This document shows positions 1-6,357 of a stretch of DNA of 9,026 bases, in pieces. The translations under genes were made by a program, and so were the position numbers. The notes under the pieces are model-generated. The model worked only from the letters and a program-made list of their open reading frames with translations, did not search any database and was not told the origin of the DNA. The stretch comes from Planktotalea sp. (GTDB lineage Bacteria; Pseudomonadota; Alphaproteobacteria; Rhodobacterales; Rhodobacteraceae). How positions within the stretch are numbered: position 1 is the stretch's first letter; each line of letters starts with the position of its first letter. The stretch is taken from assembly GCA_024645145.1 (NCBI GenBank), contig JAHEGL010000105.1, positions 1 through 9,026 of the forward strand, read 5' to 3'.

Positions 1-1100
1 TGCTGGAACAAGGCACGCTTTCCATCAGCAATGGCCATGTGGTTGAGACCCCTTCCAAACGGCGTGTCGACGCGCGGGGTTTTCGCATTTTGCCCGGCAT
101 CGTTGATATCCATGGCGACGGGTTTGAGCGACATTTGGCGCCACGTCGCGGCGCGATGACGGATATGCGCGCAGGTATCGCATCTGCTGAAGTAGATCTG
201 GCGAGCAACGGGATTACAACTGCCATCATGGCGCAGTTTTATAGCTGGGAGGGTGGGTTACGCGCACCGGAATTTGCCCGCAAGTTTCTTAATGCTTTAA
301 CCGTCACGCGCTGTGAACAGCTCACAGATATGCGCGCTCAGTTGCGGATCGAAACGCATATGATGGATGATTACGCGGACATGCTCGCGCTCATCGCGCA
401 GCATGAGATTGGCTACGTCGTTTTTAACGATCACATCCCGCACAAGCGTTTGGAAGAAGGGCGCAAGCCGCCACGCCTGACCGGTACAGCTTTGAAAAGT
501 GGTCGTAGTCCCGAAGCGCATCTCGCCTTGATGCAAGACCTTCACAATCGACGCGGTGATGTGCCAGCGGCTTTAGCAGAATTTGCAGCTCAGCTGACTG
601 CACAGGGGTGTCTTTTGGGCAGCCACGATGATCACACAGTGGCGGATCGTGCGCATTTTTGCGCGATGGGGGTGCAGATTTCCGAGTTTCCTGAGACCTT
701 AGAAGCAGCTCAAGCCGCACGTGACACACAAGGTTCTATCATTCTAGGCGCTCCGAATGTGATGAGAGGGGGCAGTCATGCGGGCAATGTGTCTGCGGTT
801 GATTTGATCCGTGAAGGTCTATGTGACGCGCTTGCCTCTGATTATCATTATCCTGCTTTGCGACAATCAATCGGCAAGTTGGTTTCGCAAGGCGCGTGTA
901 GTTTCGCGCAAGGCTGGGCGCTTTTGTCGAGCGGACCAGCACGCATACTGGGTCTGGATGACCGTGGTCACCTTGAGGCAGGAAAACGAGCAGACTTTTT
1001 GGTAGAAGAGGTGGCGACGGGTCGTATCGCCGCTACCATTTGCGCAGGTCGGATCACCCATTTGCAAGGCACATTTGCAGAGCGGTTGTTGGCCGCTTAG
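1..1100 (+). CDS. phnM: Alpha-D-ribose 1-methylphosphonate 5-triphosphate diphosphatase PhnM (5' partial)
   Basis: Amidohydrolase-superfamily enzyme of the C-P lyase pathway; in that pathway PhnM removes pyrophosphate from ribose-1-phosphonate 5-triphosphate before C-P bond cleavage. The frame is open to the left edge (from base 3), giving about 365 residues against 378 in E. coli, so only some 10-15 N-terminal residues are missing. The GTG at 39 is an internal valine codon, not the start, because the preceding residues (LEQGTLSISNGHV) continue a normal amidohydrolase N-terminus. Family signatures, by residue from the GTG at 39: metal-binding DIHGDGFERH (23-32); GSHDDHT near base 618; ILGAPN...RGGSHAGNVSA near 745-800; ASDYHYPAL near 830-860; C-terminal HLEAGKRADFLVEE. 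The HGDGFER variant of the first motif differs from E. coli ELHTDN. No other phn gene lies in the window, so whether it sits in a phn operon depends on sequence to the left. Its TAG overlaps the stop of the convergent sua5 gene by four bases. Confidence 0.9.
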   Translation, partial: LEQGTLSISNGHVVETPSKRRVDARGFRILPGIVDIHGDGFERHLAPRRGAMTDMRAGIASAEVDLASNGITTAIMAQFYSWEGGLRAPEFARKFLNALTVTRCEQLTDMRAQLRIETHMMDDYADMLALIAQHEIGYVVFNDHIPHKRLEEGRKPPRLTGTALKSGRSPEAHLALMQDLHNRRGDVPAALAEFAAQLTAQGCLLGSHDDHTVADRAHFCAMGVQISEFPETLEAAQAARDTQGSIILGAPNVMRGGSHAGNVSAVDLIREGLCDALASDYHYPALRQSIGKLVSQGACSFAQGWALLSSGPARILGLDDRGHLEAGKRADFLVEEVATGRIAATICAGRITHLQGTFAERLLAA

Positions 1101-2047
1101 CGCGGTGCTGCTGCGCGGTTCAAGCGATCGTTGATCGCGGCACCAAGGCCAGATTCTGGAATGGGAGCAACGGCAATCTGCGTGCCAGTCATCGCGTCAA
1201 GTTTGTGCAAATATCCGAACAAACGCGCCGCCGCTTCGACAAGATCACCTGTCTCGGAAAGGTTAAAATCACATTCCATAGGGCCGAACCCAAGGGTCTT
1301 CTCGCCAACCTCCCAACGTGTTGCGTTAAGGCGCACTCGCGCTTCTGGCGCGTAATGTGATGCGATTTGACCGGGAGCTGTGATTTCGCCGCTTTGGGCA
1401 CCTTTCAAAGAAGTGCCCAAGACGCGTTCAATATCTTCACGCGCAACACCGCCTGCACGCAAAAGCGTGGGAGTGCCGGTTAAGCCGATGATCGTTGACT
1501 CAAGCCCAACAGAACAAGCACCACTATCAAGAACAGCGCTGATTTTTCCATCCAAACCTGCAAGGACATGCGCCGCGGTCGTCGGGCTGATCCGGCCAGA
1601 CGGGTTTGCGGACGGTGCAGCGACGGGACCCTCAAAGCGGCGCAAAAGCTCTTGGGCCACTTTTCCAGCAGGGACACGGAGCGCGACGCTATTCAGGCCC
1701 GCCGTGACAAGCTCGCTTAGTCCAGCATCTGCGCACAGTGGGAGAACCATAGACAAAGGGCCGGGCCAAAACGCATCCGCAAGGCGCTGCGCGGTTTCGT
1801 TCCAAACGCCATAAGTCTGTGCCGCATCACTGGTGGCGACATGCACGATCAAGGGGTTGAAGTTTGGTCGTCCTTTGGCCGCATAGATATTTGCGACTGC
1901 GCGACCGTTGCGCGCATCTGCGCCCAGTCCGTAGACCGTTTCTGTGGGGAAGGCGACAAGTGATCCGCTTTTCAGCAGATCGGTAGCGCGCTGCATGTGC
2001 GCAGAAGTGGGTGTAAGCCGCTCGGTCACACTGTGCGGTCCTTGCAT
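1097..2047 (-). CDS. sua5: L-threonylcarbamoyladenylate synthase, Sua5/YrdC/YwlC family
   Basis: Makes threonylcarbamoyl-AMP from threonine, bicarbonate and ATP, the first step of the universal t6A37 modification of ANN-decoding tRNAs; cytoplasmic, working with the TsaD complex. The 316-residue length fits the long Sua5 form rather than the short YrdC form. Seen: YrdC domain about 20-205 with FPTETVYGLGADA (33-45), the KGRPNFNPLIVHV nucleotide/bicarbonate-site segment (58-70), APSANPSGRISPT (144-156) and SGACSVGLESTIIGL (175-189); then the Sua5 linker APGQIASHYAPEA (224-236) and a C-terminal domain ending IPESGLGAAINDRLNRAAAPR, spanning roughly 240-316. The start at 2047 gives a leader of about 17 residues before a second Met (residue 18); neither has a strong Shine-Dalgarno, so the N-terminus is uncertain by that amount. 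It is convergent with phnM (4-bp overlap) and divergent from the acyl-CoA dehydrogenase gene, so it is probably its own transcription unit here. Confidence 0.95.
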   Translation of the reverse strand: MQGPHSVTERLTPTSAHMQRATDLLKSGSLVAFPTETVYGLGADARNGRAVANIYAAKGRPNFNPLIVHVATSDAAQTYGVWNETAQRLADAFWPGPLSMVLPLCADAGLSELVTAGLNSVALRVPAGKVAQELLRRFEGPVAAPSANPSGRISPTTAAHVLAGLDGKISAVLDSGACSVGLESTIIGLTGTPTLLRAGGVAREDIERVLGTSLKGAQSGEITAPGQIASHYAPEARVRLNATRWEVGEKTLGFGPMECDFNLSETGDLVEAAARLFGYLHKLDAMTGTQIAVAPIPESGLGAAINDRLNRAAAPR

Positions 2048-2162
2048 TGACGTTGCGTTTCGATTGCGGGGCTTGCATGGGGATTTGTAAGCTCGCGTAG
2101 GCCTGCGCAGGAATACGGTTCAAGTGTGCGCTTGTAAATTGGTAAGAAGAAAGTTGGCTTAA
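2048..2162. promoter_or_regulatory. Divergent intergenic spacer between sua5 and the acyl-CoA dehydrogenase gene
   Basis: A 115-bp spacer between head-to-head genes must hold the promoter for sua5 leftward, and most simply also one for the rightward acyl-CoA dehydrogenase group. It contains a perfect 10-bp palindrome, CCTGCGCAGG, at 2102-2111, and a looser dyad with arms CAAG at 2121-2124 and CTTG at 2131-2134. These could be operator sites, but short GC palindromes occur by chance. I could not identify a convincing -35/-10 pair on either strand. Upstream of the rightward ATG the only purine-rich stretch is AAGAAG near 2144-2149, a weak ribosome binding site at long spacing. Confidence 0.4.
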
Positions 2163-3884
2163 ATGACCTATCGTGCCCCAGTCGCTGAATATCAGTTTAT
2201 GTTTGATCATGTGGTTGGCTTTGATGAAGTCACCGCGCATGCGATTTTTGCAGACGCCGGATCTGAAATGGCGGCCGCTATCCTTAGTGAAGCAGCGCAT
2301 TTGTGTGAAGAAAAAATCGCCCCGCTCAACCGTAAGGGCGACCTGACACCAGCGCGCCTAGAGAATGGAATTGTGCGCACAACACCAGGTTTTGCAGAAG
2401 GCTTCAAAGCGATTGCATCTGGTGGTTGGGTCGGCATGTCCGCGGGCACAGAGCATGGCGGCATGGGCCTGCCTATAACAATGACAACGGTTGTGAATGA
2501 GATGATGTCGAGCGCATGTATGGCGCTGCAACTCGCGCCACTTATGTCTCAAGGGCAGATTGAAGCCTTGGAACATCACGCATCCGATGAGATTAAAGCG
2601 CTGTATCTTCCTAAGCTGATTTCTGGCGAATGGACGGGAACGATGAACCTCACAGAGCCCCAAGCGGGCAGTGACGTTGGCGCGCTGACGTCAAAAGCAG
2701 AGCCGAACGGGGATGGCACCTACAGCGTGTCGGGTCAAAAGATCTATATCACTTGGGGCGATCATGATGTGGCAGATAACATCTGCCATCTTGTACTCGC
2801 GCGATTGCCGGGGAGCGTGTCTGGCACGAAAGGTATCAGCCTGTTCTTGGTGCCAAAATTTATTCCAACCGAGGCGGGTAAAGCAGGTGTCGGCAATACG
2901 CTAAAAGTCGTGAGCCTTGAGCATAAATTGGGTTTGCACGGTAGCCCGACTGCAGTGATGCAGTATGAAGGTGCCAAAGGATGGCTTGTCGGTGAAGAAG
3001 GTGGCGGCATGAGCGCCATGTTTACCATGATGAATAACGCGCGCCTTGGTGTGGGTGGGCAAGGAATTGGCATTGCTGAAGCCGCGCTTCAGCAGGCCAT
3101 TACTTACGCCTCCGAGCGCAAACAAGGGCGTAGCTTGTCAGAAGTCAGGCACGGCACGATCATTGATCATGCGGATGTGCGCCGGATGTTGTCTGTGATG
3201 AAGGCGGATGTCTTTGCCGCCCGCTCCATTGCATTGATGTGCGCTGTCGCGATTGATCTAGAAAAAGCGACTGGCGATGCTGTGTGGGGTGCACGCGCTG
3301 CACTGTTGACGCCCATCGCAAAAGCTTTTGGCACGGAAACAGGTATGCGCGTCGCCGAAATGGGTGTTCAAGTGCACGGCGGCATGGGCTTCATTGAAGA
3401 AACCGGAGCCGCCCAATTTTACCGCGATGTGCGTGTCACGGCAATTTATGAGGGCACGAACGGAATCCAAGGGATGGACCTTGTCGCGCGCAAACTCATG
3501 GACGGCGGTGAAGCCGCATTTGCGCTGCTCGATGAACTCGCCGAGTTTACTGAAAGTGCGCGACATGCATGTCCGACACTTGGCTCGCCACTTTGGGAAG
3601 CAGTGGAAGCCCTGCGCGAGGCGACGGAATGGATGCTTGAGCAAGGTGATTTAAATGCGCGGTTTGCAGGGGCGCACGCGTATTTGACAGCCTTTGCGCG
3701 GGTAATCGGCGGCTACGCGCATCTCAGAGCTGCGAGTGCCGAAAATGGCATTGGCCCGCGTACAAAACTCGCGAATATTTATATGTCACGCCTGTTGCCT
3801 GAACATATCAGCCTGCTTGCCGAAGCGCAGGTTGGTGACAAAGACCTTTTTGCGCTCAGTGTTGATGAATTGGCCGGCGTATGA
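2163..3884 (+). CDS. Acyl-CoA dehydrogenase, DmdC (3-methylmercaptopropionyl-CoA dehydrogenase)-like
   Basis: FAD-dependent alpha,beta-dehydrogenase of acyl-CoA thioesters; cytoplasmic. The 573-residue length and architecture are those of the long DmdC-like subfamily, not of the ~380-residue beta-oxidation enzymes. Seen: the short N-terminal extension starting MTYRAPVAEYQF (about 1-34); N-terminal helical domain to about 155; the flavin-contacting loop MNLTEPQAGSDVG (161-173) opening the beta middle domain; C-terminal helical domain about 283-450 with the expected catalytic base Glu430 in AIYEGTNGIQ; then an extra helical C-terminal domain to 573. In roseobacters DmdC oxidises methylmercaptopropionyl-CoA during DMSP demethylation, but such genomes carry several paralogues, and some probably act on other acyl-CoAs. 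No dmdA, dmdB or dmdD is present here, so the substrate is not settled and I give no symbol. The stop overlaps the start of the next gene by ATGA, indicating translational coupling with the hydrolase. Confidence 0.9.
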   Translation: MTYRAPVAEYQFMFDHVVGFDEVTAHAIFADAGSEMAAAILSEAAHLCEEKIAPLNRKGDLTPARLENGIVRTTPGFAEGFKAIASGGWVGMSAGTEHGGMGLPITMTTVVNEMMSSACMALQLAPLMSQGQIEALEHHASDEIKALYLPKLISGEWTGTMNLTEPQAGSDVGALTSKAEPNGDGTYSVSGQKIYITWGDHDVADNICHLVLARLPGSVSGTKGISLFLVPKFIPTEAGKAGVGNTLKVVSLEHKLGLHGSPTAVMQYEGAKGWLVGEEGGGMSAMFTMMNNARLGVGGQGIGIAEAALQQAITYASERKQGRSLSEVRHGTIIDHADVRRMLSVMKADVFAARSIALMCAVAIDLEKATGDAVWGARAALLTPIAKAFGTETGMRVAEMGVQVHGGMGFIEETGAAQFYRDVRVTAIYEGTNGIQGMDLVARKLMDGGEAAFALLDELAEFTESARHACPTLGSPLWEAVEALREATEWMLEQGDLNARFAGAHAYLTAFARVIGGYAHLRAASAENGIGPRTKLANIYMSRLLPEHISLLAEAQVGDKDLFALSVDELAGV

Positions 3885-4924
3885 ACGAGGAAGCACTCGC
3901 GCTGCGCTACCCTTGGGAGACACCGATGATCGGCTCTGAAGCGATTGAAGTCGCCGATGGCGTCCTTTGGATGCGTCTGCCTTTGCCTATGAAGCTGGAT
4001 CACGTCAACGTTTATGCACTCGATGAGGGTGACAGTTGGACGATTGTGGATACAGGGTTTGACAGTCGCAAAAGTCGCAAGATTTGGGCCGAGATTATGG
4101 CCGGCCCCTTGCAAGGCAAGCCAATCTCTCGAGTTATCGTCACGCACCATCACCCAGATCACATCGGACTTGCGGGATGGTTTCAAAGCGAACATGGCGC
4201 AGAACTTTGGACGACGCGCACCGCATGGCTTATGGGGCGAATGTTGCAGCTTGATACGCAAGAAGTCGCTACCTCTGAAACTGTCGCGTTCTGGCGCAGT
4301 GCGGGCATGGATGAGGACATCATCAAACAACGCGCGAGCGAGCGTCCATTCAATTTTTCAGATGTCGTTGCACCGCTGCCGCTTGGTTATCGGCGGATCA
4401 AACAGGGCGACACGATTCGCGTCGGTGGGCGTGACTGGGATGTGCATATGGGCAATGGACATGCCCCAGAGCACGCAACGCTCTGGTCGCGCGATGACAA
4501 TCTGGTGATCGCTGGCGATCAAATCCTGTCGTCCATCAGTTCTAATATTGGTGTTTATGCTACGGAACCTGACGCGGACCCGGTCGGCGATTGGTTGGAA
4601 GCTTGTGAGCGATTGAATATCCTCGCGCGCGCCGATCACCTTGTTTTGGGCGGCCATAAGCTGCCCTTTACGGGTTTGCCGATCCGGATGCGTCAGCTGA
4701 TCGACAATCATCACTCCGCACTTACGCGGCTAGAGGCGCATCTAGAAACGCCCTGTACAGCGGGTGAATGTTTCTCTGTCTTGTTCAAACGCAAGATTGG
4801 TCCTGCCGAATATGGCCTCGCACTGGTTGAATCTATTGCACATGTGCAGCACCTTTGGCTCGAAGGGCGCGCGACGCGCGTCAAGCGCGAAGATGGCGCG
4901 TGGGTCTATCGCCGCGCAGAGTAA
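3881..4924 (+). CDS. MBL-fold metallo-hydrolase with C-terminal winged-helix-like region
   Basis: Metallo-beta-lactamase-fold protein of 347 residues, probably binding two metal ions. Seen: the signature THHHPDH gives ligands His89, His91, Asp93 and His94; His194 lies in GNGHAPEH, Asp213 in AGDQIL, and His259 in LVLGGHKLP. The complete ligand set suggests an active enzyme. The segment from about 270 (IRMRQLIDNHHSALTRLEAHL, ending in charged residues) resembles the winged-helix tail of LACTB2-like MBL proteins. The start ATG overlaps the dehydrogenase stop (ATGA), so the two are almost certainly co-translated. Inference: it may hydrolyse a thioester or ester tied to the dehydrogenase's acyl-CoA substrate, in the manner of glyoxalase II-type MBL enzymes. 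The fold is very broad, and a lactonase or other hydrolase activity cannot be excluded. No signal peptide is visible, so it is probably cytoplasmic. Confidence 0.88.
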   Translation: MNEEALALRYPWETPMIGSEAIEVADGVLWMRLPLPMKLDHVNVYALDEGDSWTIVDTGFDSRKSRKIWAEIMAGPLQGKPISRVIVTHHHPDHIGLAGWFQSEHGAELWTTRTAWLMGRMLQLDTQEVATSETVAFWRSAGMDEDIIKQRASERPFNFSDVVAPLPLGYRRIKQGDTIRVGGRDWDVHMGNGHAPEHATLWSRDDNLVIAGDQILSSISSNIGVYATEPDADPVGDWLEACERLNILARADHLVLGGHKLPFTGLPIRMRQLIDNHHSALTRLEAHLETPCTAGECFSVLFKRKIGPAEYGLALVESIAHVQHLWLEGRATRVKREDGAWVYRRAE

Positions 4925-4953
4925 AACGCGCTGCTTTGGGGGAAGAAAGCAAA

Positions 4954-5397
4954 ATGAACGATTAAATCAAAACCGCTGCTGAAGCGGCAGAGAACGACGC
5001 GCTCCCGCGTCGCTTTGAAAAGCACACGGATGATACCAAAGGGCGCGATGAGCGCACAGAAGGCTTAGGCGATAAACCTGCGAAAGCAAAGAGCCCCGCA
5101 GAGTGGGCCTATGAGCGACTGATCCTTTATATTCAGAACTTTGAAGAGCAACTTGATAACGAACATGAAGTTGCGATGGGCTTTACCAGCGGCGATGCAG
5201 GTGTGCTCAAGATTGAGGGCATGGGCTTTTTCGATCCTGACATTGTGACCTTCTATGTGTCTGACCCTGCGGGCGGTAAAACCCAGCTTGTTCAGCATGT
5301 GAGCTAACTGAATGTGATGTTGCGTGCTTTGCCAAAAGAGGTAGAGGCGGAAGCACCAAATCGTATAGGTTTCAAGCTGGGCAACGATACTGTATAA
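4954..5397 (+). pseudogene. DUF6173-like gene interrupted by two in-frame TAA codons
   Basis: An ATG at 4954, preceded by GGAAGAAAG at 4941-4949, opens a frame reading Met-Asn-Asp and then TAA at 4963-4965. The same frame continues unbroken for 113 codons to a second TAA at 5305-5307, then 29 more codons (LNVMLRALPKEVEAEAP...) to a third TAA at 5395-5397. Between the stops lies well-formed protein, including SPAEWAYERLILYIQNFEEQ, VAMGFTSGDAGVLKIEGMGF, DPDIVTFYVSDPAG and TQLVQHVS. From memory this matches the DUF6173 family of Rhodobacterales, whose members read HVSQLNV at the second site, so that TAA stands where CAA (Gln) is expected. No frameshift is visible, and no ATG, GTG or TTG precedes the conserved core after the first TAA. 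The best reading is a recently inactivated gene of about 147 codons with two point nonsense mutations. Sequencing or assembly error, or ochre readthrough, are alternatives. Family function is unknown. It lies 29 bases after the hydrolase gene on the same strand. Confidence 0.65.
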
Positions 5398-5398
5398 C
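5371..5398 (+). promoter_or_regulatory. Candidate sigma70-type promoter for the cytochrome oxidase subunit IV gene
   Basis: TTCAAG at 5371-5376 and TATAAC at 5393-5398 are separated by 16 bases. The -10 matches the consensus at five of six positions; the -35 only at three of six. It lies in the tail of the broken DUF6173-like gene, about 100 bases before the subunit IV start. That position would allow expression of the oxidase subunit and lipoprotein independently of the upstream metabolic genes. Weak evidence, judged by eye. Confidence 0.25.
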
Positions 5399-5415
5399 TT
5401 AACATAGATTTTAGG

Positions 5416-5478
5416 GGTGCGCCGGTTCGTCCTAGGTGACAGGCGCGCCGGAATCGGCTAACCAGCGGCAAACCGATT
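5416..5478 (+). repeat. Two inverted repeats in the leader of the subunit IV gene
   Basis: GGTGCGCC (5416-5423) can pair with GGCGCGCC (5442-5449) through eight pairs including one G-U, around an 18-base loop. AATCGG (5452-5457) pairs with CCGATT (5473-5478) around a 15-base loop, ending five bases before the GAGGAG ribosome binding site. GCGCCGG also occurs twice directly (5419-5425 and 5445-5451). The first hairpin has no T-run, so it is not a clear terminator. It could be an mRNA leader structure, a protein-binding dyad, or chance in GC-rich DNA. Confidence 0.35.
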
Positions 5479-5495
5479 AAGCGAGGAGCATGACA

Positions 5496-5630
5496 ATGGC
5501 TGAACATAAACACGGTAGCATGGACACATCTGTCCAGGAAAAAACTTTCGATGGTTTCATCAAATACGTTACATGGGGCGCTGTTGTCTCTATCGGCATC
5601 CTGATCTTTGCTGCTCTCGTTAACGGCTGA
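5496..5630 (+). CDS. aa3-type cytochrome c oxidase subunit IV
   Basis: A 44-residue protein beginning MAEHKHGSMDTSVQEKTFDG and ending in one transmembrane helix, about residues 24-42 (YVTWGAVVSIGILIFAALV). This is the usual size and layout of the small alphaproteobacterial subunit IV, with a short polar cytoplasmic N-terminus and a single helix, known from the Paracoccus and Rhodobacter aa3 oxidases. There the subunit packs against the catalytic core; it is not needed for electron transfer or proton pumping. Two ATGs are in frame, at 5490 and 5496. GAGGAG at 5483-5488 is seven bases from the second and one base from the first, so 5496 is chosen. The genes for the catalytic subunits are not in the window; in this bacterial group the subunit IV gene commonly lies apart from the main cox operon. 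Confidence 0.88.
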   Translation: MAEHKHGSMDTSVQEKTFDGFIKYVTWGAVVSIGILIFAALVNG

Positions 5631-5631
5631 T

Positions 5632-5659
5632 CTTTGAAAGCTGCGCTTTGAAAGAAGCG
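5632..5659. repeat. Short tandem repeat, two 14-base units
   Basis: CTTTGAAAGCTGCG (5632-5645) is followed directly by CTTTGAAAGAAGCG (5646-5659), matching at 12 of 14 positions. Each CTTTGAAAG is itself a small dyad, and AAAGC-TGC-GCTTT (5637-5649) can form a 5-bp hairpin. It fills most of the 57-base spacer between the oxidase subunit and the lipoprotein gene. The hairpin is too weak to call a terminator. Confidence 0.4.
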
Positions 5660-5687
5660 TGGTTTTGTTCGCTGGGGGGCGTCTATC

Positions 5688-6305
5688 ATGCGCAAATTTC
5701 TGATTTGTATTTTATTGCCGATGGCTCTGATGGGCTGTGCTGGAAAACAAGTCTGGGCCCCCGACGAAATGGTCGCTCGGATGGCCTATCGTGAGCCGGG
5801 CCCTGCGACGTTAACCTTGATGACTATAATCTCTAACCGCTCTGGCGGCGGCGCGCATACATCTTTGATGATCAATGCGTCGCAGCGGGTAATTTGGGAT
5901 CCTGCTGGTTCATTCGCGCATTCGCAAATCCCAGAGCGCAATGATGTTATCTACGGTGTGAACCCTGAGGTCTATCAGACCTATAAAGGCGCGCATGCGC
6001 GCGAGACATTTAATGTTGTGACGCAAGAGGTCGTGGTGGCTCCTGAAGTTGCAGAGAAAGCTTTTGCACTCGCTCGCACTTTAGGGCCTGTTGGCTCTTC
6101 GCAGTGTACGATGTCCACGTCCAATTTGTTGTCGCAATTGCCAGGCTTCGAAAATATCGGCAGCCATCTTTTCCCGAAAAAGCTAATGGAAGAATTTGCT
6201 AAATTGCCGGGCGTTAAAGAAGGCAGTTTGTTCGAGGACGATGAAGGCGACAAAGCGACGGCCTTTGGCAACGCAAAGAACGTTAAGCTGACAACAGTAA
6301 ACTAA
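5688..6305 (+). CDS. Uncharacterised lipoprotein, possible permuted papain-like (NlpC/P60-superfamily) protein
   Basis: A 205-residue protein with a clear lipoprotein signal: MRK, hydrophobic stretch, lipobox LMGC with the lipidated Cys at 17 followed by Ala, so it should be anchored in an envelope membrane. I recognise it only as a conserved hypothetical of Rhodobacterales. Its order of features, GGGAHTSLMINASQRVIWDP with His57 early and SSQCTMSTSNLLSQLPGF with Cys140 late, recalls circularly permuted papain-like proteins of the YiiX/YaeF type, in which a conserved His precedes the Cys. If so, it could be a cell-wall or lipid amidase/peptidase; this is inference from motif order, not an established assignment. 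A purine stretch GGGGGG at 5674-5679 sits eight bases before the ATG. It follows the oxidase subunit gene by 57 bases on the same strand and is followed by a hairpin terminator. The C-terminal 30 residues are acidic then polar (EDDEGDKA...) and probably not part of the fold. Confidence 0.8.
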   Translation: MRKFLICILLPMALMGCAGKQVWAPDEMVARMAYREPGPATLTLMTIISNRSGGGAHTSLMINASQRVIWDPAGSFAHSQIPERNDVIYGVNPEVYQTYKGAHARETFNVVTQEVVVAPEVAEKAFALARTLGPVGSSQCTMSTSNLLSQLPGFENIGSHLFPKKLMEEFAKLPGVKEGSLFEDDEGDKATAFGNAKNVKLTTVN

Positions 6306-6312
6306 CGTCCCT

Positions 6313-6346
6313 GCGCGCCTCAAAGAAAGGCGCGCGTATATCTTTG
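6313..6346 (+). terminator. Intrinsic terminator after the lipoprotein gene
   Basis: A perfect 8-bp inverted repeat, GCGCGCCT (6313-6320) and AGGCGCGC (6328-6335), around a 7-base loop, begins eight bases after the lipoprotein stop. It is followed by a moderately T-rich tract (GTATATCTTTG). On the opposite strand no T-tract follows the hairpin, so it should mainly stop rightward transcription before the convergent transglycosylase gene. Confidence 0.65.
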
Positions 6347-6357
6347 ACGAATGTGCT

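Noticed and set aside
1380..1814. Rightward 144-codon open frame opposite sua5
   Set aside because: It lies wholly inside a gene with full Sua5 motifs; its Pro/Ser/Arg-rich translation is typical of an antisense shadow.
5065..5298. Leftward 77-codon open frame opposite the DUF6173-like region
   Set aside because: It is antisense to a frame with recognisable family sequence, and its translation (rich in basic and mixed residues, no motif) resembles nothing known to me.
4954..5397. Genome-wide recoding of TAA as glutamine
   Set aside because: Several intact genes in the window end at TAA at the expected family length, so TAA works as a stop here.
5490..5498. Start of the oxidase subunit IV at the ATG of 5490
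   Set aside because: It is only one base from GAGGAG; the ATG at 5496 has seven-base spacing and gives the usual family N-terminus.
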